DNA from: Ophiocordyceps camponoti-saundersi (nom. inval.)
Lineage: Eukaryota > Ascomycota > Sordariomycetes > Hypocreales > Ophiocordycipitaceae
DNA: 64,000 bases
Assembly (NCBI GenBank): GCA_003339415.1
Contig: PDHQ01000083.1
Span: 73,084-137,083, forward strand
Reading direction: 5' to 3'
This document shows, piece by piece, positions 23,594-33,303 of this stretch (position 1 is the first letter of the stretch; each line of letters opens with the position of its first letter). The translations under genes were made by a program, and so were the position numbers. The notes below the pieces were generated by a model, which ran no database searches, was not told where the DNA came from, and worked only from the letters and a program-made list of their open reading frames with translations.

Positions 23594-25312
23594 NNNNNNN
23601 NNNTTTTGCGTGCATCCTTTGTTCGGGGGGGTGGGGGCGCGTGGTCGCCGCCGCGGGGGGGGGGGGGGGGGGGGCCGCGGGGGGGGGGGGGGGGGGGGGC
23701 CCCCCCCCCCCCCCCCCCCCCCCTGGGTTTCTTCGACAACTCTCTCATCCTCCGGGTTCGTTTCGTTTGTCTGACTTACTATATACGTCTAGGCGGTACA
23801 GTGGTGCAATTCGCTCATCGTTCTCAGGCAATTCCATCGTTGGAAGGGCCTGCGACGGTCGTCAGTCTTCATCTTGGTCAGCTCATAAGAGACGAGACTG
23901 TATTGGTTGCTGAGATGCTGGAGAATGTCGTTCATCTCGTTGAAGGAGACGAAGATGAAGACGAAGACGAAGAAAAAGACCAGCAAGCAGATGATACATG
24001 GGACGTCGACAAAGTCTCCGAAGCCCTCCAACGGCTTCAGACCGCGCCCTACTCAGGTCTCGTCCGTCTCGTCGCCAACAGAAGAGGATCCAAGATCAAA
24101 GCATCACGACCACGCAAGACAACAAACAACATCACAGCCGAAGCCATCGACCCAACCGCAACCTACCTCCTAGCCGGCGGTCTCGGAGGTCTAGGCCGCA
24201 GCATCGCAGAGCTGCTCATCAACAGCGGCGCACGTCACATAGCGCTTCTATCCCGCACAGCCGCCTCCTCGACCTCATCCCAAGCCTGGCTCTCAGCCCT
24301 TCAAGACCGCGGCGTCGACGCTCAAGCCTTCAGCGCCGACATCAGCGAAGTCGACCAGCTCGCAACAGCGCTGGAGACGATGACGAGGCAAATGCCGCCC
24401 ATCCGCGGCGTCTTCCACTGCGCGGCCGTAGTCCGGGACGCGGTATTCCACAACATGGTCTTCTCCGACTGGCGCGAGGCGACGTCGCCCAAGATGAAGG
24501 GGACGCTTAACCTCGTGAGAGCCGTGCCGGAAGAGGCCTTCTTCGTCTTCCTCGCCAGCGCGGCCGGCGTCATCGGCAGCCGCGGACAGGCCAACTACGC
24601 GGCCGGCAACGGATTTCAGGATGTCATGGCTCGAAGTCTTCGTCTCGGTGGCCCTACCGCCGGGAGAAGAAGAAGGAGGAGAGCGGTCTCGATAGATCTC
24701 GGTCCCGTTCTCGGCGCCGGCATGCTGGCGGGATCGGAACCCTCTGCCGAAGCTACGCTGGCGACTCTTCGTGCCAGTGGATTCTACGCCATCCGTCATG
24801 AGGATTTCCTCCGTCTTCTCGCCTACGCACTCTCTTCCCTGGACCTCATCCCCGCCCAGATAGTAGTCGGGGTCGGGACGGGAGGACTGATGAGACAGAA
24901 CCAACCAGCCGATCCATACTGGTCTCGCACAGCTCTATACCAGCACATGAATCTCATCGACGTGCCCGCCACCGACCTCCTCCTCCTCTCATCCACGACA
25001 TCAGCTCACGATGCCAACTCAGACGCAAGAGGAGGAAAAGGCCTAAGCCGATGCGTCGACGTCACCTCGGCCGCCGAAGTCGTCTGCACAGCCCTCGTCT
25101 CGATGCTGGCCCGGGCCATGACGATGCTCCCCGACGAGCTGGACGCGAACCGGCCTCCGAGCGCGTACGGCGTCGACTCCCTCGTCGCCGTCGGCGTCAG
25201 GAGCTTTATACTGACCAACTTTGCTGTTGAGGTGTCTGTCTTTGACGTCTTGGGTGACGATACCATTGCCGAGCTGGCGAAGGGGGTTGCTGAGAGGGCG
25301 TTTACGAGATGA
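17533..25312 (+). CDS. Highly reducing type I polyketide synthase (KS-AT-DH-decayed MT-pseudoKR-ER-KR-ACP)
   Basis: Builds a reduced polyketide from malonyl-CoA units. Nine exons: 17533-17706, 17771-17827, 17881-17968, 18026-18091, 18153-18355, 18417-18657, 18711-19060, 19118-23522 and 23793-25312, giving ~2367 aa; every junction keeps frame. KS: catalytic Cys ~175 in DTGCSGSL, His ~310 in HGTGTQAGD, His ~350 in [15 protein letters not shown] at ~640. DH: His in WIQDHQ (~954) and Asp in TLDGMF (~1136). The MT region (~1270) is shortened and its SAM motif reads [11 protein letters not shown] ~1600-1900, with its nucleotide motif altered ([10 protein letters not shown]). KR: GGLGGLG (~1989) and YAAGN (~2131). 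ACP: GVDSL (~2321). There is no thioesterase, so release needs another enzyme. An assembly gap lies in the last intron. Confidence 0.95.
21435..21500 (+). repeat. TCG/TCT triplet repeat encoding a poly-Ser run inside the PKS dehydratase region
   Basis: About 20 Ser codons in a row (TCG, then TCT/TTC shifts and TCC) follow VTVGLPP and precede CFTGYATVE. The run sits just after the catalytic Asp of the DH domain, probably in a surface loop. Its length is likely to vary between strains. Confidence 0.9.
23594..23603. other. Assembly gap 2 (10 N), inside the last PKS intron
   Basis: Ten N lie after ~64 C and before G- and C-homopolymers ending near 23723. The donor GGTGAAGT at 23522-23529 and acceptor ACGTCTAG ending at 23792 bracket the gap and restore the frame CVRRG|GTVVQF. 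Confidence 0.9.
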
Positions 25313-25997
25313 CTGACGTTGATTTCTGTTTCCTTTTTTTCCTACATGTTTTCAATCTTTTCTCATCTTCTTTCTCGTCTGCTTCTTTAGTTCTTTCAGT
25401 TTCTGCTTCTCATCTCATTTAACGGTTATAAGCTGTCTAGAATATAATTCATGCAGCTTCCTCTAACGGAGTGTATATAAACTTACACAGTAGTCTTGTT
25501 ATATAAGATTAATTTAGTCTTTCTTTATAGTAGCATGATAGTAACAGTATAATACCTACACGTATATATATAATTATAAAAAGACACGAGTAAATAAATA
25601 TATATATATATATATATTACTTAATAAAGAATTATAAATTTATATTAAGCAGCAGCCTGCTTATATCCTATCTGCTTTATGTTTTTATATAGAATATTCT
25701 AAAAAAAAGCTGTTAGAGAAAGCAAATACTTGTCTTAGTTCTAGCCTTTATAACTGCCCTCTAGGTTGCTTGCAAGCGTTGTTCTAGCTTTAAAAAATAA
25801 AGGCGCCTTCAGAGAGATGCTCAGATACTAGTCATTGCAAAGCACTGCCGGTAACTCTCATAACACGAAGTTTCCTGTAGATTAAAAAAAAATGTTGTAG
25901 GCAAAATAAATGGCCCAACTCTGCATCCTGGAAGTTCCACTTGAGCAACCGGGGGACTCTTGCCCAAACGTAGCTTTAAGCAAGAGTTGTAATGGCA
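25313..25997. other. AT-rich intergenic segment downstream of the PKS
   Basis: Between ~25430 and 25720 the sequence becomes strongly AT-rich, with (TA)n at ~25597-25617 and many TATATAA strings, unlike the GC-rich genes around it. No coding frame. It resembles RIP-decayed repeat relics seen in ascomycetes, but no transposon feature is left to identify it. Confidence 0.6.
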
Positions 25998-26079
25998 TGC
26001 GTAATCTGGGAATCGAACCCAGGGCTCCCCGACGTTACACGGATGGCAACGGAGAATTTTACCACTAAACCAATTACGC
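25998..26079 (-). tRNA. tRNA-Gly (anticodon GCC) with an 11-nt intron
   Basis: Read on the minus strand, the 82-nt gene begins GCGTAAT and ends ATTACGC plus discriminator A, so the acceptor stem pairs perfectly. The D arm holds GGTTTAGTGGTAAAA (A box TGGTTTAGTGG) and the T arm is CTGGG-TTCGATT-CCCAG (B box GGTTCGATTCC). The anticodon loop is TTGCCA^T with GCC as anticodon. An 11-nt insert TCCGTGTAACG sits after position 37, the canonical nuclear tRNA intron site; removing it pairs CTCCG with CGGGG (one U-G wobble). Confidence 0.93.
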
Positions 26080-26216
26080 TGATGTTACTAATATGTTTCA
26101 TATTTGCATATATATAGAAATACCACGTGTTAGATCAAAATCATCGTCATATTCACTTACAACAAACGACAACACAATAATACACAACCAACCAGGCCTC
26201 AAATCCAAACAACCTC

Positions 26217-28106
26217 TCACAGCTTAGTTAATTCCCCTTCTTTCCTCCCATTCGTCAAAGTACAATGTCCCTCCGGCTCCCAAATAGCCTCTACGACACA
26301 CATACGACAATCATCCGACCTCGTAACGCCCTTGAAGACGAAGCGCTCGTCAGCCTCCCTAAACAGGTCCCGGAACTGATTCTCGTCCCTCTCTTGCGCG
26401 TTCAACAGGGCCAACATGATCATATCCATGCCCCGAATCAGCCTTTCGTCCCACGGCTTCTCCGCGCCCGGCGCCCGGGGGCAGTGCTCGTTGATCACCA
26501 CCCGAGCACCCGGCTTCAGTGCTGGGATTAGCTTCTTTAGGAGCTTTACTGCGTAGGGGGTTGAGTAGTTGTGTAGGATCCAACGGTAGTAGTAGACTTG
26601 TTGATTGAAATGCTGAGGTTAGTGAAGATGCGTATGAGTAAAGGAGAGTAGTAAAGGGGGATGAAAGGGGGGGGGGTATGAAAAGGGGGTTGACGGAGGC
26701 ATCTTCAGCAGCTGCTTCTTCTCCCAACATGGACTTGTTCGAAAAAAAGAAAACCCCAAACGACAAGAGAAGAGACAAGAGAAGAGGAGAGAAGAAAAGA
26801 CAGAGACCAGAGAACAAGGCAATAAAAAACAAACTCACCATCAGCCCCCTTAACAGGCTGCTCCTCAAAAAAGTCATGCTTCTGCAACCGGATCCGTCCC
26901 GCCACAGACGGGTCCTCGCAGATAGGCACAGGCGCACTGTCAACCGTCTGCGGCAAATCCTGTACGACAAACGTCATGCGCTTCCACCTCCTCGCCAGAT
27001 CAACACAGACGAAGCCATGACTACCGCCGACGTCGACGAAGACGCCCTCCCTCCCGTCCACATCCGACAAGTCGTAGCCGTCGACGAAGTGACGGAGCTC
27101 GTAGCCCTCGCCGGCCGAGAGGCTAGCCATGGCGCCTCCCATCCTCTTGGCCCTCTTCGGATCCTTCCCCAGCGTCGCGAACATCGGTTCCGTCCCCACC
27201 GTGTCGAAGGCGAAGTTGAAGCCCGCCGTCGTCATCGATGTGGCCTCCGGATGCGTCTTTAGCGCCTTCAGCACCTGCGCCGCCGAGGGGAATACCTCCT
27301 CCGAGTTGAAGCCCACCCAGTCTTGTAGCGATTCGTCTTGCGCTAGGAGTCGTGACGCTGCTGTGTGGCTGATGTGTCCCGTTGACGTCTCGCAGAAGAT
27401 GTGATTCGTCATGGCGTGTCGTAGGACGCGGGCGAGGTTGGTAGGATCCAAAGTCGTCTTGGTCTGTAGTTGTGAAAGCGATATGGCGCCATCCAGGGGC
27501 ACGAGCTTGGCTGGAAGAAGTCATCAGCTCTTCCATCTTGACCCTTCCTTTCCTCCATGAAACATCAAGTCAACGTACCAATACCGTAGTTGTTGATGAG
27601 TTGAAGGCTCAAAGTATCGAGATACTGTTCCTCCTTTTCAGCACACCCACGCACACGCACACATGCATGAGACGACAACGTACGCTCCAAACAGCCCATC
27701 TCACATTCTCACGCGGCCCTCGAATCAGACTCTCAAGTTCCTGAGCCGCACACACAACCTCGAGCCGACTCGTCTGCAACTCAGGCGGCAGGGGCGGGAA
27801 GCAATCCGAAGCGTCGACGTCGAAGCCCGGCTCCGGCAGGCCATGATCCCTGACATATCTGTCCAGCTTCTCCGTCTCGGCCGTGATCTTGGCCGCGAGC
27901 TCCGTCAGACGGGACGGCTTGTCGTTATTATCGTTCTTATCATCGTCGACGACAACGGGTAGGCTCTCGTGCTTGATTCTCCGGTGGGAGAAGCCGGAGA
28001 AGGATCGGCGATTGTGCTTGTGCTTGTCATTGACGTTGATGTTGCCGTTGCCGTTCGACGCTGGTAGAAGCCATGACGGCACTCTAAACTTGACCATGGC
28101 CTCCAA
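26217..28106 (-). CDS. Class I (plant-type) S-adenosylmethionine-dependent O-methyltransferase
   Basis: Four exons on the minus strand: 28106-27684, 27624-27579, 27510-26839 and 26596-26217, giving ~506 aa; a second Met three codons in (28097) is an equally good start. The first ~90 residues are a polar extension. A dimerisation/winged-helix region follows, with the segment DGAISLSQLQ. The SAM site is FVDVGGSHGF (~315), then FVVQDLPQTV, then YYYRWILHNYS and LKPGARVVINEHC. This is the Methyltransf_2 family, whose fungal members methylate hydroxyls of polyketides and aflatoxin-type intermediates. Its closeness to the highly reducing PKS suggests tailoring of that product. The gene is convergent with the PKS, separated by a tRNA. 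Confidence 0.92.
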
Positions 28107-28916
28107 TCTCTTCCTCTTCCTCTGTCCAAGATACTCAGGCTATTCTATCAACCTGGTCGATGGGTAGGGAAAGGGGGGAGACAGAGGAAAGGACGAGGTG
28201 AGGGTCCACCAGGTTAGCGAGGATTTCTAGAAGAGAGATGAAGAGGAAGAGAGAGAAATAGTAAAGACAGGTGGAAACGGATAGAAATACGAGAGAGAGG
28301 AGACAAGACAAGAGAGAGACAAAGACGAAGAGGAGAGAGAGAGAGAGAGAGAGAGACAAAGAGATCCGGCAACGATAGCTTTTTGCGACGCGGCTTTCGG
28401 GGCGTTTTGACCCGTTATTAGTTGGATAAACACGGAGCAACGCCACCAGAACGAGGCCAAGTCCCGAGCCCCAAAGACCAGGGGTTGGCCAGATCCCCCC
28501 TCCTCCCCTCCCCCATCCATCCATCCATCCCAACCCCTGGACCCGTCGGCGTGGCGTTCGAATTACCAACGCCAGCTTCTCGAAATTCTCCGTCGTGCGT
28601 TCCAAAACCCCCCTTCCTCTCCCCTTCCCCCGGTTCGTCCCATCCAATCACTCCCTCGCATGCAGCAAAGGAAGGGGGGGGGAAAGGGAGGGGAGAAAGA
28701 GGAAGACTGCTTCCAGCTAAAGTTCCCACGTGCTACCTTGGGGATTCCATACACTGAAGAAGATACAAAAGGAAAAACGAGGGAGGGGAATAAAACGCAC
28801 TCTGTAGGTGGGAGCCGAACCGAGGCCGAGAGTACCCTTATGTCTCTGGAAGGGAAGGGTGAGAAGCCGTTGGCGGTTGAAAGGAAAGGAAAAGACGGGT
28901 GAGAGAAGAAGAAGGA

Positions 28917-28953
<37 letters not shown>

Positions 28954-29631
28954 GAGGATGAGGAGGAGGGGAAGGAAAATGAGCAGGGAAAGAAGGAGAG
29001 GGCGTCACGATGGAACGAGGCAAGGAAGCGTGCCATGCATGTATGTATGTATGTAAATACCTACATACACACCTAGTATAGACCTCTGAATACGGTGCGT
29101 TTCTAAGCCTGCAGTGGATTCCATGTAGAAACTATGGGAATTATATATAAACTCAAAGAGGGTAGCACTGGCACTGTACATATGCGAACATACATATGTA
29201 CAAACATACAACACATACATACAGAGGGAACGATGCAACCAAGGATCCATAACTGGTGGAGATGGGAGGACGGGGGGGAGGGGATATAGAGGTACAGAAA
29301 TAGAAAGGAAATGGCAAGATACGGTCGATATATAAACTGAGAAGAAGGAAACACGGAGATAACAAGGGCGTAAACCACTAATCAACGGGAATCAAATCAG
29401 TGAAAGAGACGATAAAAAAGGGGGGAGATAACAAGCGGCTTCAACAAAGAAACATGTCAAGATGGAACAAGGTTGTCAGACAGCCAAAAGGAAATATAAT
29501 ATCAGCATGGCGGAAATAGGAATAGAAACCCGGCAGGATGGCCGAGGAAAAAGCAAAACATCCACTCCGTGGAGAGAGAAAAGAAAAACGGCCATGTCTC
29601 GTCTCCGTCCCGGCGGGTCGGGCCAGAAACC
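28107..29631. other. Intergenic region with purine/pyrimidine tracts
   Basis: Contains (GA)n at ~28333-28357, a CCAT tetranucleotide run at ~28512-28532, a CACGTG at 28727, an ACG triplet run at ~28918-28951 and GTAT repeats near 29039-29055. Open frames here translate as Ser- or Arg-only low complexity. No gene is called. Confidence 0.6.
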
Positions 29632-31038
29632 CTAACGCTCCGGCTTCTGGGCGTAAACTATGTGCAACGGCATGTACATGAGAGCGGCGTTGTCATGATA
29701 CGCTCGCCGGACGTCCATGAGAAACAGCTCGACCTCGTCACGGTTCCAGCCCAGTCCGCGCGTCAGCGGGCCCAGGGCAATGGCCTGCAGCCCGTCGAGC
29801 AGGATGGTGCGCCAGTAGAGGCCAACCGTCTTGAGCACCTTGTTCTTGGGCCAGGTGCCGATGGGTACGCTGAAGACGCGTTCTGTCACGTTGACGAGGC
29901 CCTCGTCGCGCATGGCTTTGGCCAGGAACCCTTCAGCGGCGCGGTCCAGATCGATGCCGAGAGTGGTAAGGCCCTCGTTGACGCGGGCCCAGAAGCGGGC
30001 GACGGCGTGATTCTCGGGTATGTTCCGGGCGCTTCGCGGCTTGTGATGGATCTCTTGCAGCTCGATCCAGCCGCCGGGCTTCAGGTGTCTGTCTCAGCGT
30101 CGCTTAGCCGTTGATTCCTCCCCCATGGCAAACGGCTGAAAGGAGAGGAAAGGGGGAAAAAGGAAAAACGCAACTCGTAGGCCTGCCGAAACAGGCGAGG
30201 CCAGTCCCGCACCGCCATGACGGTGTGTCGCGAGTGGATGTAGTCAAAATGGTTCCGCGGGTACAGCCAGGTCGACTCGACGTCGTCGACTAGGAAACGC
30301 ACGTTCGGCGGCAGCCAGTCGGGCTGGATGGGCGATAGGTCGACGCCCAGCACATGAGCGCTGGGAAACTGGTCGCCGATTTCAATGGCCCAGATGCCGG
30401 TGCCGGTGCCCATGTCGAGTATCTGTTGCGGATGCTGGCCGATGGGAGCGAAATGGAGCTTCTGGCTGCACAAGAGCCTGACCATGGCGTGTTTCATGTC
30501 CTCTCGCTGCCCAATACCAAGGTCAGCCAAGGGTCGATCAGCCTTGCAAGACGGGAGCTTCAAGAACCTCTTGCTCGACATCGTCGTTGGGAAAGTTGTA
30601 GGTGCCCTCGCGAAAGCGGTGATATCGTCGCCCGTTCTCGTACAGGTAGTCTCGCACCGACGACTCGGCCGAGGTGCTGCCGGAGCTGAAGCCGTCGCTG
30701 CTATAGCCGCCATCGGACTCGTCGTGCACCACCTGCTCGTCGAAGTTGTCGGCCACGATGGCTTCTTGTGCCTGCGACAGGGCTTCCCGCGACATGGCCT
30801 CCTGCTCCGACGTCGAAAGCGAGGGGAATATCGAGGTGCCGTTGGGGTGCGTCAACGGCGAAGCCAGCTGCGGCTCGCAGCCTGTGGAGGAGGAGGAGCA
30901 CGGCGAGGACTCCATCGTCTGTCTCGGTGCGGCCCGATCAGAGTCGGGTGTCTTGTCGGCTATGACGGCGTCGGATGTCTTGTCGGCGGCGGAGGACGAT
31001 GTCTCGCCCTGCCTCTGCGTGTCGTCGGACGAATTCAT
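29632..31038 (-). CDS. LaeA-like SAM-dependent methyltransferase
   Basis: Three exons on the minus strand: 31038-30568, 30506-30175 and 30088-29632, giving ~419 aa. The first ~125 residues are Ser/Asp-rich and disordered. The GRRYHRFREGTYNFPNDDVEQ block and motif I DMGTGTGIWAIEIG (~188), followed by VLGVDLSPIQPDWLPPNV and DYIHSRH, are the hallmarks of the fungal LaeA/TAM-type family. Exon 3 starts HLKPGGWIELQEIHHKP, the post-III motif. Founding member LaeA is a global regulator of secondary metabolism, but most family members are uncharacterised, so regulator versus tailoring enzyme is open. It sits next to the O-methyltransferase and PKS. Confidence 0.9.
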
Positions 31039-31591
31039 GTGTCTGTGCGGGTCAGAGATGGCGAGTTCGGGAGATGATTATGATAAGACGCCCGCGCTAC
31101 GGCAGTGCTGGGATGAAGGTACGGAAGCACATCCGCGCTTCTCTGGCGGTAGATGCTGTGGGAGAGGTGTGATGGGACGTGATAGGAGCGTATATGTGTG
31201 TCGGGGGTTTCTGATATGTTTGTGGCTGAACCTGTAGGCAATGTAATAAGTGAGTGTGTGTGTGTGTGTGTGTGAGTGAGAGAGAGGGTGTGTGTGGGCT
31301 TGCTAACACGATACCTCGTACTTACATGTAATCGTATATCTGTCTTCTTGTCACTTGCTATCCTTATTGGTTCGATAGCTCAAGGAAGGAAAATGTCCGA
31401 CGATGCCTTCCTCTTCAGATGAAAAAAAAAACAAGTCTAGCGCGCCTTCCTCACGTCTTTGATCAGCCATCGTGTTCATGATACCCTACACCCGCATCTC
31501 GAACCCGCATCTCAAACCCGCATCTCAAACCGCACCTCTAACCTGCATACATATTCGTTGCATCTCTTAATCTCATGCTCCTGTGACCGTC
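31039..31591. promoter_or_regulatory. Divergent promoter region between LaeA-like gene and methyltransferase-like gene
   Basis: 553 bp between two start codons. It carries a (GT)n run at ~31252-31274 and a tandem 13-bp repeat at 31491-31541. Divergent arrangement allows co-regulation of the two genes; this is an inference. Confidence 0.5.
31491..31541 (+). repeat. Four tandem 13-bp units, consensus CCCGCATCTCAAA
   Basis: Units at 31491, 31504 and 31517 are near-identical (one A/G change); a fourth, degenerate unit starts at 31530. They lie ~50-100 bp upstream of the ATG at 31592 and could be a transcription-factor array or a plain minisatellite. Confidence 0.85.
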
Positions 31592-32731
31592 ATGACTCGC
31601 AGTCGCTTCCGGCCTCAAGAGGCAATCAAGGACTCGCCCCTTCAGCAGGTGGTTCTGACGCTGCTCGCAAAGGATCGCTTCGCCGACGCCAGTCGCCTTA
31701 TGTTTTGCCTGCCATCGTCTGATGGCTATACCTACCACGCCACCGCAAGCGTCAGCCTGGATGAGGCCCAAACGGCCGTGGGTTTGGGTAGAGCCAACGG
31801 CTTACACGCCTGGTATCGCGCCGATGACGGCTCTCCCGTGAGTCTGTCATCGTTCCGCCGGAGAGCCGGTTGATTTAGACTTGGGTAGAGGGAACCCCCG
31901 CCGCAGACGGACGTGGAAGCGTACATCTCCGTCTTCAGCCCGTCGACGATGACGACCTCTGCGCTTAAGAATTTGGGAACAAATGCCAAAAAGGGCTCTA
32001 TCCGGTCCGACGTGGCCAGCCACCTCAGCGAGAAGCGCTTCATCCATGCCTCCCTGACGTCGAAGCTGGCCGTGCCCAAGTGTAAATCACCCCCTTGCCT
32101 GAACCCGTCACTAGACTTTTGGGCATGGTCGTGCCGCAACCTGGAGTGGTGTGGCCCTTGCGCGTCTTCGGAGTCGGTGTCAACTAGCCACCACGTGCTT
32201 CCGGTCCTCATGCACCACTTCGGTTGCGCGACGCCGTCCCACGAGAGCATCGAGGTGCTCAAGAGGCTGGCGGCCGGTCGCCCCGTCGTCGACGTCGGCT
32301 CCGGCAACGGCTACTGGTCCTTTCTGCTGCGGTGCTACGGCCTGACGGTTCACCCCGTCGACAACATGCAGAGCCATTGGCGGGTGAAGTGGGTTGACGA
32401 TACGGCTGTCATGGACGGCGTCGCCTGGCTGCGGAGACGGGCGGGCGGTAAAGACATGGTGATGCTGCTCGTCTACCCCGTCGTCGGCGTCGACGGCGCA
32501 TTTACTCGCGACCTGGTCGGCGCCTTCAGGGGCGACACGCTTGCTGTAGTGGGCACCCAGAACGGGAACGGCTACACCGGCTTCAGACGCCTCACCATGG
32601 ACCAGTACATGGACCAGGAGCATCCAGACTGGACGAGGGTGGTGCAGATTCCCCTGCCGAGCTTCCCCGGCAAGGACGAGGCCTTGTTTGTCTTTCAGCG
32701 GGGAAAGGGTGGAGGGGCAGCGGTCGAGTGA
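31592..32731 (+). CDS. Uncharacterised protein with a methyltransferase-like glycine motif
   Basis: Two exons, 31592-31837 and 31907-32731, giving ~356 aa; the junction SP|TDVEAYISVFSPS keeps phase 0 with a GTGAGT donor. A further 33-nt in-frame stretch at 32082-32114 (GTAAAT...CACTAG) could be a third, very short intron, which would shorten the protein by 11 residues. The C-terminal half has RPVVDVGSGNGYWSFLL, resembling SAM motif I, followed by HPVDN and a conserved-looking tail WTRVVQIPLPSFPGKDEALF. I know this layout only as a conserved ascomycete protein without assigned activity. It is divergent from the LaeA-like gene. Confidence 0.78.
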
Positions 32732-33303
32732 GATCAGCACCAAGCGCGGAGCCTTGCCTGGTTGGTTTGCTGAGGGGGGGCGGGCGTCGACATGGGGGTG
32801 TTGGTGGTGGTGGGGGGGGGGGGGGGGCATAGACCCTCGTCACGGCCTGAGAGAGCGGTCATCATCTCCTCTCATGGACTGTCACTGTGGCGAGCATCTG
32901 CATACATATAAGCAATACATGGACTGATGAAGAGCTCTGGCGTGAGTCTCAGCAACTGCGGCCGGCTGACTGTCTGAAGTCGTCTTTAGCTAAGGGGGCA
33001 GAGGGCGCGAGGAGGCAGAACAGGATGAATGTCCGCCCAGAAAGTAAGACTGTGATGACGATCCATTGGAACGTCGGTCAGTGGCTGCTTAGCGCCGGGC
33101 AACTCCAGCCAGCGACGGTGCATCCAGCGGCGCCTTTGTATCTGTGGACTGTAATCCGTAGGCGCACCGCATCATCTCCCGCTGCTCGTCTTCCGTCTTC
33201 TCCTCCCCCCATCATCTTCCTCCTCTTCCCCTTTCCCTCCCCCAGTCATTCACATCTCATTCCATCCATCCCTCTCTCTCCCTCCTCTCAGTAAAAAAAA
33301 ACC
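32732..33303. other. Intergenic region and probable annexin 5' UTR
   Basis: Contains a G homopolymer at ~32812-32827 and a CT-rich tract from 33180 to 33290 ending in an A8 run just before the annexin ATG. No gene seen. Confidence 0.6.

Noticed and set aside
23506..23748. Poly-Pro/Gly segment inside the PKS reading frame
   Set aside because: It is best explained as intron plus assembly artefact; splicing restores a normal ER sequence.
28563..29036. 157-codon minus-strand frame with a poly-Ser run
   Set aside because: It arises from an ACG triplet repeat and flanking pyrimidine-rich DNA; no conserved sequence.
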